64,000 nt of DNA from Companilactobacillus suantsaicola (GCF_004745525.1 NZ_RKLY01000011.1:1-64000); one strand, 5' to 3'. Positions 45,440-54,809 are shown, counted from the first letter of the stretch. Translations and numbers: made by a program. Notes: generated by a model not told the origin, from the sequence alone.

Positions 45440-47086
45440 CTTATTTACATCAAACGTATATCCACTAGGATAAAATTCTAGTCGATAAGCACGATAGACA
45501 TAGGCTTTTGATGCCGCATTTTTAATTGTAATATTGAAAACTTGGTTACCGTCAGAATCTACTTCAATAATGTTACTTTCTTGACCTTTGTTCTTGAAAC
45601 CAAAGTCAATCAAAGTATTACCATTACTCTCACGTTCCGCGTAACCAATAATATTAGTGAAGTTGGCTTTTCCAAGTGATTTCCCATAAGCCCAAGTTTG
45701 ATCAATGGTCATGTTATTCAAGTTAACATGATATTGTACTGCTTGGGAATACTTGCCGGAAGTCTTCTTATCACCATTTGTGACATCAATATTGTTGTCA
45801 TAAAGGATAATATCTTCACCGTCAGTCGTCTTTTCTAGTTGATACAAACCGTGCTGACCACCTGTGATTGAAGTTCCCTTCGTTGGTGTCAAAATCTTAC
45901 TACGATATTTCTTTGGCCAACTCGACTTCTTCTTACCACTGTAAATCCAAATAATTTTATTAGTCTTGTAATTAAGTTTCATGATCATATCTTGGTTACG
46001 ACCTGAAATCATAATCGTATTATCCGAGGCATCATAATCGACCGCATTTTGATGGAACCAGTCAATCTTACCATCTGCACCTGCCTTGTAATTTTTATAC
46101 ATTGAACTAGGTAACAGTTTCTTCAAATCAATCACTTTAACAATTTTTCCCGTCTTGTGAGAAATTTGAACCATGACATCTTCTTTATACTTCGAGCCAT
46201 CATTGACCGTCGCTAAAATATCCTTATTTGGTAATTCTAATAAATCATGATGAATGACAGTCGTTTCATCTTTAGCATTATTACTATCATTTGATTTTAC
46301 TTTACTATTAAAACTATATTCTTTATAAACCCGACCTAGGACATCGGTTTCAATTAAATCATTATAAACCATCGAATCAACGGTCTTCTTCGTCAAAATC
46401 AAGAAATGACCGTTGTCAGTTTGTTCAATTGTGTGTTGTGAATAATTAGTTGAATACCATCTAACTTCACCATCCGCATCGATTGCAAACGGTTCTTTAG
46501 TCGTTCGGTTGATCAAAGTTAATTTATTTTGACCAATATCCATCTTATCTTTATCATTTTTAGTTACTTCAATTTCAGCATTCTTGACGTACTTAGGAAG
46601 TTCACCGGTCTTAATCGTCAAAACTTTCGTTTCAGTCGTGCCGTCCTTGTAAGTGATCGTCATCGTGACCGTGTTGTTCGTATCAGCGTATAAACCAGCA
46701 ACTGGCACTTGATGAACTTTCTTATATCCTTTTACCGAATTAGTAATGCTAGTCTTGTCAGTTTTACCCTCAACTGTATAACTGACCTTCGCAGCTTTAT
46801 CAGTTTGGAAAATCACCAAAGCCGTCAAAGGCGAATCTTTGTACGGATTAACCTTCACATAGGGATTGTCCAAAGTGTAATTACTATCCTTGGTAATTTT
46901 TTGATATTGCTTCGTTAATTTTTCCTGAGCATCCTCACGCGTCGTAATTAACTTAGAACCAATATTCTTTTTGATCTGTGCCGTCGACAGCGGTTTATCA
47001 CTATCGGCAGTCTTACTAGTACATCCCACCAGTACCAACAATACTAATGGAATCAAAGTTAATAAAAAAAGCTTCCTCTTCCTCAT
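45437..47086 (-). CDS. Arylsulfotransferase (ASST) family lipoprotein
   Basis: A 549-residue exported protein with lipobox LVGCT (Cys22). An N-terminal beta domain (residues about 35-150) precedes a six-bladed propeller of the ASST type, with WFHQNAVDYDASDNTIMISG, WIYSGKKKSSW, and GGQHGLY; His residues HHDLLEL and FHQN occupy places expected for the sulfate-transfer pocket. ASSTs move sulfate between phenolic compounds. Such proteins are unusual in lactobacilli as far as I know. AAGGAG precedes the ATG. Confidence 0.82.
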   Translation of the reverse strand: MRKRKLFLLTLIPLVLLVLVGCTSKTADSDKPLSTAQIKKNIGSKLITTREDAQEKLTKQYQKITKDSNYTLDNPYVKVNPYKDSPLTALVIFQTDKAAKVSYTVEGKTDKTSITNSVKGYKKVHQVPVAGLYADTNNTVTMTITYKDGTTETKVLTIKTGELPKYVKNAEIEVTKNDKDKMDIGQNKLTLINRTTKEPFAIDADGEVRWYSTNYSQHTIEQTDNGHFLILTKKTVDSMVYNDLIETDVLGRVYKEYSFNSKVKSNDSNNAKDETTVIHHDLLELPNKDILATVNDGSKYKEDVMVQISHKTGKIVKVIDLKKLLPSSMYKNYKAGADGKIDWFHQNAVDYDASDNTIMISGRNQDMIMKLNYKTNKIIWIYSGKKKSSWPKKYRSKILTPTKGTSITGGQHGLYQLEKTTDGEDIILYDNNIDVTNGDKKTSGKYSQAVQYHVNLNNMTIDQTWAYGKSLGKANFTNIIGYAERESNGNTLIDFGFKNKGQESNIIEVDSDGNQVFNITIKNAASKAYVYRAYRLEFYPSGYTFDVNK

Positions 47087-47130
47087 TAAAATCTCCTTAA
47101 TAAAATTTTTCTCAACTTATTAATAATATA

Positions 47131-47162
47131 AAAAAAATGTTGACATTATGCCAACATTTTTT
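47131..47162 (-). terminator. Hairpin with T tract in the arylsulfotransferase leader
   Basis: On the minus strand AAAAATGTTGGCATAATGTCAACATTTTTTTT forms a terminator-like hairpin about 45 nt upstream of the lipoprotein start. No gene ends there, so it may be an attenuator, or the promoter may lie downstream of it. The rest of 47087-47341 is AT-rich with no gene. Confidence 0.45.
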
Positions 47163-47341
47163 GAAGATTTTGTGAAGTTCCTTAATGTAGGATTTTCAAG
47201 CAGTATAACCTTTTTGACCGAAATCCCCATCACACTTCACAAATCTCACAATTTTTTAAACCAGATAAGCCAAGCCCCTATAATTTTGTTAGAAAGATTA
47301 TTATAATAATTATTAAAGACTTTAATAAAGGGGAACTTACT

Positions 47342-47725
47342 ATGGCAGATATTTCATCAGATGATTACTTCAGGATTGTTCAAAAAGTTTGGGCAACCGG
47401 CAAATTTAAAGACCTCGGTGTTACAACAGGCAAGAAATACATTCAAATGTATAACGAATTTATGCAAAACGTTGGTGGCGATAATCCCACTGAACTAGAG
47501 GAAAAGTTCCATCCTGACGATTGCATGCTTGCAGCTGCCAACGACGTTGACCCCGATCAAATGGTCATCATGTGTTCACAAGAAAAAAATGGCAAGACTT
47601 ATTTAGAAACATTCACCGCCGCAACCGACGTTGACTTCTCACACATGAATCCTGTCGAAGACGCCTTCTATCACGAAATGATTCGAGCTGACTTTAAGGG
47701 ACGCATTAAGGAAATTGAAGAATAA
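47342..47725 (+). CDS. Conserved-looking 127-residue soluble protein of unknown function
   Basis: Starts ATG after AAGGGG. Acidic, without signal peptide or membrane segment: DDYFRIVQKVWATGKFKDLG, DDCMLAAANDVDPDQMVIM, and HEMIRADFKGRIKEIEE at the C-terminus. I do not recognise the family. A strong terminator follows directly. Divergent from the arylsulfotransferase gene, with a 255-nt gap. Confidence 0.7.
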   Translation: MADISSDDYFRIVQKVWATGKFKDLGVTTGKKYIQMYNEFMQNVGGDNPTELEEKFHPDDCMLAAANDVDPDQMVIMCSQEKNGKTYLETFTAATDVDFSHMNPVEDAFYHEMIRADFKGRIKEIEE

Positions 47726-47766
47726 CAAAAACAAGGAACCCCAATGATGGAGTTCCTTGTTTTTAT
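47726..47766. terminator. Terminator after the 127-residue protein gene
   Basis: AAAAACAAGGAACCCC-AATGA-TGGAGTTCCTTGTTTTT, with A and T tracts for both directions; it also ends the minus-strand M50-like/pseudogene transcript. Confidence 0.9.
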
Positions 47767-47778
47767 TTATAATCCATT

Positions 47779-47883
47779 TCATATGGGCGTGATTCGACTG
47801 AGATCTCGTCCGTAACCCACATAATGATGACTATCAACTTGCGAAAAATCCGTTTCTGAATGTCTAATCAGATATACTTTCAT
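47779..47883 (-). pseudogene. Truncated histidine-phosphatase family gene
   Basis: A GAGGGA ribosome site and ATG at 47883 open a 34-codon frame, MKVYLIRHSETDFSQVDS..., with the RHSET motif that begins histidine phosphatases (phosphoglycerate mutase-like). It stops with TGA after GRDLSRITPI, and the next sequence is a terminator, so the remaining ~150 residues are missing. It directly follows the M50-like gene (10 nt). Either a deletion remnant or, less likely, a short functional peptide. Confidence 0.6.
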
Positions 47884-47892
47884 GTCTTTCCC

Positions 47893-48678
47893 TCAGATAA
47901 AGCCTAAAATTTTAATCACGATCATTGATAACACGATACTGATAATTGCGTGTAGCATGAATAAAATTGAAAAGGTTATAAAATAAATGGCTGCTGTCAT
48001 TGTCACTAATCTTAGGTTCAGTAAATACAAAATAGAGCCTAGGACAATTAAAACAACGACCCAAGGCAAGATTCCCTTGTTAACGGTTGAAAAATCATTA
48101 CGGCTCAAATCATAGCCGGTGCTGGCAATCATGATCGTCAAAACAATATAAATCAAGATCATCCACCATGAAGCATTGGCAAAACTTGATTTAAGATTAT
48201 CTAAAACCGAATCAAAAATCATACTAGCTGACAATTGGGTATCGATATTTAAGCTCTGAACTAGCGCCGTTAAACTAAATTGAGCTTTTAACAAGAATTT
48301 TTGCAACAAATACAAAACAATTGAGCACATATAATACGGAGCTAAGCCGATAAAGAAGTTACCCAACAATTGATAAACGTTACGGTCGTTATATCGATGA
48401 TCGACGGAACCTAATGCCCCAGAGCTCTTGTAGTTGACGTTCAACAGCTGCACTTTGGTCACCTGATGTCCAAATAGATAGGCAAAAATTGCATGGCCTA
48501 ATTCGTGGATAATCACGCCAGCTCCACCTACGATGAGTTGACTGTTATTTCCCAAGTTATTGACCAACATAATTTTTGACAAATGACCTAACCATGAAGT
48601 AATCAATGACGTTACATAAGGTACTAGAGTAAATATAGCTACAAAAATTATCACAAAATCAAAATAATTCGTCCACAC
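47893..48678 (-). CDS. M50-like membrane metallopeptidase
   Basis: A 261-residue protein with about six membrane helices. The zinc motif is GVIIHELGHAIFAYLFGH (HELGH, about residues 58-62), within a helix as in site-2 proteases. GNFFIGLAPYYMCS may hold the second family motif; a clear third-ligand Asp motif is not obvious. Intramembrane proteolysis is inferred. It follows the AI-2E-family gene by 38 nt in the same direction. Confidence 0.7.
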   Translation of the reverse strand: MWTNYFDFVIIFVAIFTLVPYVTSLITSWLGHLSKIMLVNNLGNNSQLIVGGAGVIIHELGHAIFAYLFGHQVTKVQLLNVNYKSSGALGSVDHRYNDRNVYQLLGNFFIGLAPYYMCSIVLYLLQKFLLKAQFSLTALVQSLNIDTQLSASMIFDSVLDNLKSSFANASWWMILIYIVLTIMIASTGYDLSRNDFSTVNKGILPWVVVLIVLGSILYLLNLRLVTMTAAIYFITFSILFMLHAIISIVLSMIVIKILGFI

Positions 48679-48716
48679 ACCAATCTCTCCTTAGTGTAAT
48701 TTTGTAAATTATATTC

Positions 48717-49844
48717 TTATTCTACTTTTTCTACCTCATTTAGACGTCGATTTGAATCATTCTTAACCAATTGATAAATAGTTGCGGCCACGGGTACTCC
48801 TAAAAGCATTCCGACAATTCCATTCAAGCCGCCACCAACAGTAATAGCTGCCAAAACCCAGATTCCAGGTAGGCCAATTGAAGTCCCAACGACACGTGGA
48901 TAAATGACGTTACTTTCAAATTGTTGCAAGACTAAGATGAAGATCACGAAGAAAACAGCTTTAATTGGAGATTCAACAGCAATCAACAAGAAGCCAACGA
49001 TTCCACCCAACCAAGCTCCTAAAATTGGGATCAAAGCGGTGATACTGATAAAGGCCCCGACCGACAAAGCATATGGCAATCGGAAAATCAGCATTCCAAT
49101 CGCACACAAACTTCCTAAAATAATAGCTTCTGTTACCTGACCGGCGATAAAACTACTGAACATGTTGTTAGTAACATGTAAAACGTAATTAACTTTTTTA
49201 ATATGTTTTTTTGTCATATAAGCATTCATTAATTTCTTAACTTGACGACCTAATTTTTCCTTAGTTGCCAAAATATAAATAGCGAAGGTCAAAGCTAAAA
49301 TGAAGTTGACAAATCCCTTAGTGATTCCTGAAACAATCTTAAACGTTGAACCAAAGACCCCACCGACACCACTAGTCAAATACTTCATTACTTTAGCCTG
49401 AATTGAACTCCAATCAATATTCATCGATTCAATCTGATCTGAAACAAACGAGTTATGATTAATTTTTTCAAAAAGATTGGATAAATCGTTAATAAAAGAT
49501 GGAATATATTTAAAGAAATTACTCAAGGCACTGAAGAATTGCGGCAAAACAAGCCAGAAGACTCCTGCCAAAACGAGTGAGACGATAATCAAAGTGCTAA
49601 GGATCACCAGTCCCCGACGACTTTTTTGAAGAATTTTTATTTTAGTATTGGGAAAAAAGTATTTCTCCAACTTTACACATAAAATGTTCAACACGTAAGC
49701 CATCACAGCACCAAGAATCAGTGGCATCAAAACGCCTAATAAATTCATGACACCACCATAAATCTTGACTGGATATATTAAAATAAACAACAACAAAACA
49801 CCAATAATACTATATTTGATTATGTCTTTTTTACTAATCTTCAT
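48717..49844 (-). CDS. AI-2E family (UPF0118) transporter
   Basis: A 375-residue membrane protein with about eight helices in the PF01594 pattern: N-terminal hairpin (LLGVLMPLILGAVMAYVLN), an extracytoplasmic helical region, then ALSVGAFISITALIPILGAW and the signature LQQFESNVIYPRVVGTSIGLP. Relatives include the AI-2 exporter TqsA and Na+/H+ antiporters; the substrate is not predictable. Confidence 0.88.
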   Translation of the reverse strand: MKISKKDIIKYSIIGVLLLFILIYPVKIYGGVMNLLGVLMPLILGAVMAYVLNILCVKLEKYFFPNTKIKILQKSRRGLVILSTLIIVSLVLAGVFWLVLPQFFSALSNFFKYIPSFINDLSNLFEKINHNSFVSDQIESMNIDWSSIQAKVMKYLTSGVGGVFGSTFKIVSGITKGFVNFILALTFAIYILATKEKLGRQVKKLMNAYMTKKHIKKVNYVLHVTNNMFSSFIAGQVTEAIILGSLCAIGMLIFRLPYALSVGAFISITALIPILGAWLGGIVGFLLIAVESPIKAVFFVIFILVLQQFESNVIYPRVVGTSIGLPGIWVLAAITVGGGLNGIVGMLLGVPVAATIYQLVKNDSNRRLNEVEKVE

Positions 49845-49920
49845 AAATTCTCCCCTACTATGATTATTCCCTCAATATATCACAAAACTAGTTGTCAAAG
49901 AAATATACTTTTTATTTGTC

Positions 49921-49945
49921 TGCGGTGTTTGCGGTGTTTGCGGTG
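49921..49945 (+). repeat. Three tandem TGCGGTGTT units
   Basis: TGCGGTGTT occurs twice and a third time as TGCGGTGG at the G/T-rich left edge of element E8. It probably reflects slippage in the terminal repeat of E8. Confidence 0.7.
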
Positions 49946-49957
49946 GTGGTGTAGTAT

Positions 49958-50554
49958 GCCGCTCCTCCGCAACAAAGCTGATTGGGCGGCAACGTGCTGG
50001 GCCGACTTTGAACTACCGCAAAGTTCGCGGCATTTCAAAGCTCGACCTTATTCTAAGCAATAAATTGCTAAGAATAATTTCACATCTGAGCCCATCAGCT
50101 TTGTTGCTCCGGTGCTGAATAACGGATCTATGGGGTATTTATATTCCATTTTTTTGGAGGTGGATGTTCTATTGGGATTAACCTATGTTCTTATTTTTAA
50201 GGAATTAGATTTTTGATTTGGTGTCACACTATTTTGGAAAACAGTTTTGGAGAGATTGGAATAGAATTTCTATTCTTAGAAAAATTCCTCGCTTAAGTTA
50301 TGAAGAGCAAAGATTCAAAACAAGTTCGGAATAGAACACAATACACCAATCCCATAAGCTATTACCTCAATAAAAATTAGAATTGTTATATAGTCTGGAG
50401 CAACAGCTCTGGGAAATGCTCAGCCGTGAAATTTCTCTTAACGCTTTAGCGTTTAGTGAAAGACCAATCTTGGAGACAATTCCCGCTTTTGGAATTGGCT
50501 TCAAGTTGCGTCCACAGCGTTCCAGCGTTTCCCAGAGCTGTTGCGGAAGACGGC
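49958..50554. repeat. Element E8: complete family-1 element
   Basis: Modules 49958-50117 (forward; P1 AAGCTGATTGGGC type, P2 GAACTACCGC/GCGGCATTTC type, P3 CTAAGCAATAAATTGCTAAG) and 50391-50554 (reverse; P1 CTCTGGGAAA type, P1b GCTGTG/CACGGC, P2 TTGAAGCCAATTCC type) around a 273-nt core that aligns with the reversed core of E3. The right module is almost identical to the right module of E7. It lies between the AI-2E-family gene and the Rgg-like gene. Reading frames of 60-80 codons inside it are palindrome artefacts. Confidence 0.9.
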
Positions 50555-50645
50555 ATCCAACCACCACCCCCCCAAAAAGAACCAAACAATTCCAAACAAA
50601 AAAAGCCACCTAAACAAATAGATGACTTCTTCATAATCAAACACT

Positions 50646-51509
50646 TTACAAATTATTGCTGGCAACCCAACGTTTAATGAGTTTGATTTCTTTTTTGTTA
50701 CTATTGAATTCAGAAAAGACTAAAGCCTTGTTCATAAAGCTGCGAATCTTCTTCTCGTCACCATTAACTCTGCGAGCATTGATAGCAAGTTGAGCATAGA
50801 TCCTAGCAATGTAATACGTAACATGATTCTCTGAACAAATTTTGACCCCATAATTCAACAGTGCGTTTGCAGTTTCCAAATCTTGTTTCTCTGAATAGTA
50901 AATCGCACAGTAGAAAATAATGTTGATGTAACGCCAAATTTTACTAGTATCGTCAATCGACATTGTATAAATTTCATTGAAGACCTTGCTGAAGTAGTAT
51001 TCACTCTTTGCATCGTCTCCCTGCTTGCCATATACCATGCCCATCCCGACAAATGCCAGGAAGGTAAAAATGGTTTCGCCACGGTCATCTAATTCCGATA
51101 AAATCCGGTTAAAATCAAAGACTGCATCGAATAAATCACCGTCATCCAAAACATTTAGATAACCCTTCAAATAATAATATTGCATCAACAAATGCTTATC
51201 ATTGTTCAAAGTTTTAGGATCAATCCCTTTAATGATATCCCAGGATTGATCGTACTCTTGAATAATCAAATTGAATTCAGCTTGATTCATTTCTTTAGCG
51301 ACTTTCTTAATGCTACTGTCACTAACACCGATAATGCTATCCAAAGACAAACCAAGACGATTGCACAATTGAATCAGGATCTTTAATGATGGTATTTTGC
51401 CATTGTTCTCAAATTTGCTCAAAGTTGCTTGCGTACAAACACCATTGCTCAATTCCTTTTGAGAAAGGCCTAATTCTTTTCGTTTATTGATAAAAGCTTG
51501 AATATCCAC
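50646..51509 (-). CDS. Rgg/PlcR-like helix-turn-helix regulator with TPR-like domain
   Basis: A 287-residue protein: an N-terminal XRE-type helix-turn-helix (KELGLSQKELSNGVCTQATL) and a C-terminal array of helical repeats (from KEMNQAEFNLIIQEYDQSWD) as in Rgg/RRNPP peptide receptors. I used the GTG at 51509, 7 nt after AGGGG; an ATG 7 codons upstream has no site. Members respond to short peptides; no convincing pheromone gene was found in the flanks. Confidence 0.8.
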   Translation of the reverse strand: MDIQAFINKRKELGLSQKELSNGVCTQATLSKFENNGKIPSLKILIQLCNRLGLSLDSIIGVSDSSIKKVAKEMNQAEFNLIIQEYDQSWDIIKGIDPKTLNNDKHLLMQYYYLKGYLNVLDDGDLFDAVFDFNRILSELDDRGETIFTFLAFVGMGMVYGKQGDDAKSEYYFSKVFNEIYTMSIDDTSKIWRYINIIFYCAIYYSEKQDLETANALLNYGVKICSENHVTYYIARIYAQLAINARRVNGDEKKIRSFMNKALVFSEFNSNKKEIKLIKRWVASNNL

Positions 51510-51696
51510 GCCATCGCCCCTATATAACATATTTATATGATAATTAATATAATTATATACCCTTAAACAATCCCTGTCATTGTGAAAAAGGGTTCAAATT
51601 GTCTAGTCATTCGGTTAAAATATTTTTTCATCTAATATACCTCATAGCAATCACACTATTTTATTCCATTTAGATATAAAAAAGCCCTAAAAACAC

Positions 51697-51725
51697 AAAA
51701 AAATTGGAATTTCTTCCAATTTTTA
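51697..51725 (-). terminator. Terminator of the OpuA-type operon
   Basis: On the minus strand AAAAATTGGAAGAAATTCCAATTTTTTT follows the binding-protein stop codon. The rest of 51510-51731 is AT-rich with no gene. Confidence 0.82.
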
Positions 51726-51731
51726 GTTATT

Positions 51732-52637
51732 TTATTTATTTTTTAGATCATCAACGGAATTAATATTAGTCATATAAGTTGGAACAACTAAACCAACCTT
51801 AGCACCATTCAAGTTAGCACCTAAATCTTCAAATCTACCCTTATAGTCAGAATAGAATTTAGCAGATGTCTTAGGTAACCAAGCACTAACAGTTGCATCG
51901 GCAGCTTTCGTTGCGATTGAAGCCCAAACTGGTTGCATTTCCATTGATTGAATTGTTACTTTATAGCCTTGTTCCTTCAATACTTCAGCGATAACGTTTG
52001 TTGAAGCAATTTCGGAATCCCAAGCTACATAAGTTAACTTGATTGATTTACCGTTAACTTTTTTTACACCTTTAGTCCATTTATCAACAATCTTAGGGTT
52101 CTTCTTGATCCATTGCTTAGCAGCTTTTTTCGGATCCATTCCGTCGTTAACCTTCAACATAACATCAGACATCTGTGCTGGTGTCCAGTGGAATCGATCT
52201 AAAATTGTATAAGCTTCTGGAGAATCTTTCTTCAAGCCTTTACGCACGATAGTACTAATATGCTCAGCTTTACCAAAACTATTCTTAGGATCTTTCAAGA
52301 ACTTCATCTTGTACTTCGTGAACATCCAGTGTGGTTGCCAACCAGTAACCACGATTGGTTGCTTGTTTTTGTAAGCTTTGTCCAAAGTACTAGTCATAGC
52401 CGAAGTTGAGCTTGGTTGTAATTGCCAATTGTTATCTTCAAGCTTGTAGTCTTTCAAAGCAGTTTGTGTTGATGCCATTACACCAGCACCAGCGTCGATA
52501 CCAGTGATCGTGTAATTAATTTGGGGACCCAACTTTTCCTTACTATTGTATGGAGCTGTTTGGGAACTACATGCGGAAACAATTGGGATAATCAGTAATG
52601 CTAATAAGAAAAGTTTAATAAACTTTTGTTTTTTCAA
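51732..52637 (-). CDS. opuAC: Glycine betaine ABC transporter substrate-binding lipoprotein
   Basis: A 301-residue lipoprotein (lipobox VSACS, Cys23) of the OpuAC/ProX type. Trp residues for caging quaternary amines are seen in VTGWQPHWMF, AWDSEIAS and VSAWLPKT. The mature protein is a single binding domain. It lies 10 nt after the permease gene in an ATPase-permease-binding protein operon. Confidence 0.92.
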   Translation of the reverse strand: MKKQKFIKLFLLALLIIPIVSACSSQTAPYNSKEKLGPQINYTITGIDAGAGVMASTQTALKDYKLEDNNWQLQPSSTSAMTSTLDKAYKNKQPIVVTGWQPHWMFTKYKMKFLKDPKNSFGKAEHISTIVRKGLKKDSPEAYTILDRFHWTPAQMSDVMLKVNDGMDPKKAAKQWIKKNPKIVDKWTKGVKKVNGKSIKLTYVAWDSEIASTNVIAEVLKEQGYKVTIQSMEMQPVWASIATKAADATVSAWLPKTSAKFYSDYKGRFEDLGANLNGAKVGLVVPTYMTNINSVDDLKNK

Positions 52638-52647
52638 AAAATCCCTC

Positions 52648-53514
52648 CTAGTTTTTTCTGCGTGTTCTTGTAAGTGATTGAGTCAATCTATCCAAAATAA
52701 TTGCCAAGATAACGATTGCTAAACCAGCAGCGAAACCATTACCAGCATCATTTCTACCAACGGCGAAGTAGACTTCTGTACCAAGTCCCATAGCACCGAT
52801 CATAGAAGCAATAACAACCATTGATAGTGAAAGCATCATACTTTGGTTAACACCAGCCATTAAACTAGTTTTAGCGATTGGTAATTCAACCTTAAATAAT
52901 TTTTGCCATTCAGTTGAACCGAATGAATCAGCAGCTTCGATCAATTCATCAGGAACTTCACGAATACCCATGTTAGTCATTCTAACTGTTGGTGGCATTG
53001 CGAAAATAACTGAAGCAACGATACCTGGAACCATACCAATACCGAATAAGGCAACAGCAGGAATCAAGTAAACGAAAGCTGGCATAGTCTGCATGAAGTC
53101 AAGAATTGGTTTCAAAATAACTTCAGCAATGTGACTCTTAGCCATCAAAATACCAAGTGGAATACCAATTACTAGTGCAATCAAACTTGATGTTAATACC
53201 AATGTCAAAGTTTGTGTCATGTCACGCCAGTAATTCAAGTTCCAAATCAAAAGCAATCCTAGAAATTCAAAAATCAGTAATCCCCAATTTTGCTTATCAC
53301 GATTAACAAAATACGTTAAAGCTAAAACTAAAACGATGAATAACCAAATTGGTAAAGCATCGAAAACCCATTGGAAAGCATTATTGATTGCTCCAATGAA
53401 ATTAGTTACAGCATTGAAAAAGCCAGTAAATTGTACTAACCAATCAACAAAATTGTCGATCCAATCAGCCAAAGGAAGTTTAGCAATAGCACCTAATAGT
53501 AAAAGACTATTCAA
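52648..53514 (-). CDS. opuAB: Glycine betaine ABC transporter permease
   Basis: A 288-residue OpuAB/ProW-type permease with six or seven helices. The N-terminal amphipathic section (LADWIDNFVDWLVQF) and the PTVRMTNMGIREVPDELIEA cytoplasmic loop are characteristic. It overlaps the ATPase gene by 8 nt. Unlike some lactobacillus and lactococcal systems, permease and binding domain are separate proteins here. Confidence 0.93.
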   Translation of the reverse strand: MNSLLLLGAIAKLPLADWIDNFVDWLVQFTGFFNAVTNFIGAINNAFQWVFDALPIWLFIVLVLALTYFVNRDKQNWGLLIFEFLGLLLIWNLNYWRDMTQTLTLVLTSSLIALVIGIPLGILMAKSHIAEVILKPILDFMQTMPAFVYLIPAVALFGIGMVPGIVASVIFAMPPTVRMTNMGIREVPDELIEAADSFGSTEWQKLFKVELPIAKTSLMAGVNQSMMLSLSMVVIASMIGAMGLGTEVYFAVGRNDAGNGFAAGLAIVILAIILDRLTQSLTRTRRKN

Positions 53515-54718
53515 AATCGCTCACCTCATTTCCTGCAAGGGCACCTAATACGGCACCACGAACAATGATCCCTTTCAGTTGCTTCTTGTCGTTAATTACG
53601 GCAAATGGGATACCTGTTTGTGAGATATCATCCATCAAGTCTGAAATTGGTGTATCTTCATCTGTTGTAGGAACTTTGGTTTGAATAATAGGTGTAATAT
53701 CCCCTTTCTTCTCGCGGACTAATTTAATAACATCATTGGCATCAACGACACCAATCAATTTACGTTGGTTGTTAACAATATAAGCCGTTGAAACTTCGTT
53801 AGCCTTCATCATGTTCAAGGTCAAACGAGGACCGGCTTTTTCAATATTGATTGTCATCGGACGAATCATTACGTTACCAGCAGTAAGAACCTTACTTCTA
53901 TCAACATTTTCAATAAAGTTTTCAACATATTCGTTAGCAGGATGAGTCAAGATATCTTCTGGTGTACCAGTTTGGATAACCTTAGCATCCTTCATGATCA
54001 TAATTCGATCACCAATCTTCAAAGCTTCATTCAAATCATGACTGATAAAGATGATTGTCTTATGCAATCTTTCTTGAATATCCAAAAGTTGATCTTGCAT
54101 ATCCGTTCTGTTCAATGGATCAAGGGCTGAAAAGGCCTCATCCATCAATAGAATTTCGGGGTCGTTAGCTAAAGCACGAGCTAGACCAACACGTTGTTGC
54201 ATACCACCTGATAATTGATCAGGGTATTCATCGTTGTAACCTGTAATACCAACTGTTTCGAGCGCATCTTTGGCTTTTTTCTCACGAGTATCTTTGTCTA
54301 CTCCTTGAATTTCCAAGCCATATTCAGCATTTTCCAAAATTGTTCTATTAGGTAATAAACCAAAGTTTTGGAAAACCATGCTCATTTTCTTTCGACGAAC
54401 TTCACGAAGCTTTTTCTTATCCATCTTCATTAAGTTTTCGCCATCAATCAATACTTCACCATCTGTTGGCTCGATAAGACGATTGATCATTCTTACCAAT
54501 GTTGACTTACCACTACCTGATAGACCCATGATAACGAAAATTTCACCATCATAAATCTTGAAATCAGCTCGGTCGACACCGACTGTGGCACCTGTTTCTT
54601 TAAGAATTTCCGATTTATCTTTTCCTTGACTACTTAACTCTTTAGCCTTGGCAATTCTCTTACCAAAGATTTTAGTTAGGTTTTTGACTTCTACTTTTGT
54701 ACTTTTATTAGTACTCAT
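53507..54718 (-). CDS. opuAA: Glycine betaine ABC transporter ATP-binding protein with CBS pair
   Basis: A 403-residue ATPase. Walker A GLSGSGKST (about residues 60-68), QNFGLLPNRTILENAEYG, signature LSGGMQQR, Walker B ILLMDEAFSALDPL, then two CBS domains in the last ~130 residues (MIRPMTINIEKAGP and TPISDLMDDISQTGIPFAVI). In OpuA systems the CBS pair senses ionic strength or cyclic di-AMP. GGGGGA precedes the ATG at 54718. First gene of opuA operon. Confidence 0.94.
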   Translation of the reverse strand: MSTNKSTKVEVKNLTKIFGKRIAKAKELSSQGKDKSEILKETGATVGVDRADFKIYDGEIFVIMGLSGSGKSTLVRMINRLIEPTDGEVLIDGENLMKMDKKKLREVRRKKMSMVFQNFGLLPNRTILENAEYGLEIQGVDKDTREKKAKDALETVGITGYNDEYPDQLSGGMQQRVGLARALANDPEILLMDEAFSALDPLNRTDMQDQLLDIQERLHKTIIFISHDLNEALKIGDRIMIMKDAKVIQTGTPEDILTHPANEYVENFIENVDRSKVLTAGNVMIRPMTINIEKAGPRLTLNMMKANEVSTAYIVNNQRKLIGVVDANDVIKLVREKKGDITPIIQTKVPTTDEDTPISDLMDDISQTGIPFAVINDKKQLKGIIVRGAVLGALAGNEVSDFE

Positions 54719-54773
54719 TAAATCCCCCATTCTTGGAATCGAAATAAATATCTTATATTCATAATTTAGAAAT

Positions 54774-54809
54774 AAAAAAGTTGTTATTTAACAACAAAGA
54801 AATAACAAC
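54774..54809 (-). terminator. Terminator-like hairpin in the opuA leader
   Basis: On the minus strand GTTGTTATTT-CTTTGTTGTT-AAATAACAAC followed by TTTTTT, 55 nt before the opuAA start. A second terminator lies upstream at 54883. If the promoter is between or before them, this hairpin is an attenuator. Confidence 0.6.

Noticed and set aside
51537-51566. Nine-codon hydrophobic frame (MIINIIIYP) next to the Rgg-like gene, a possible pheromone
   Set aside because: No ribosome site, AT-rich context and too short; such frames occur by chance there.
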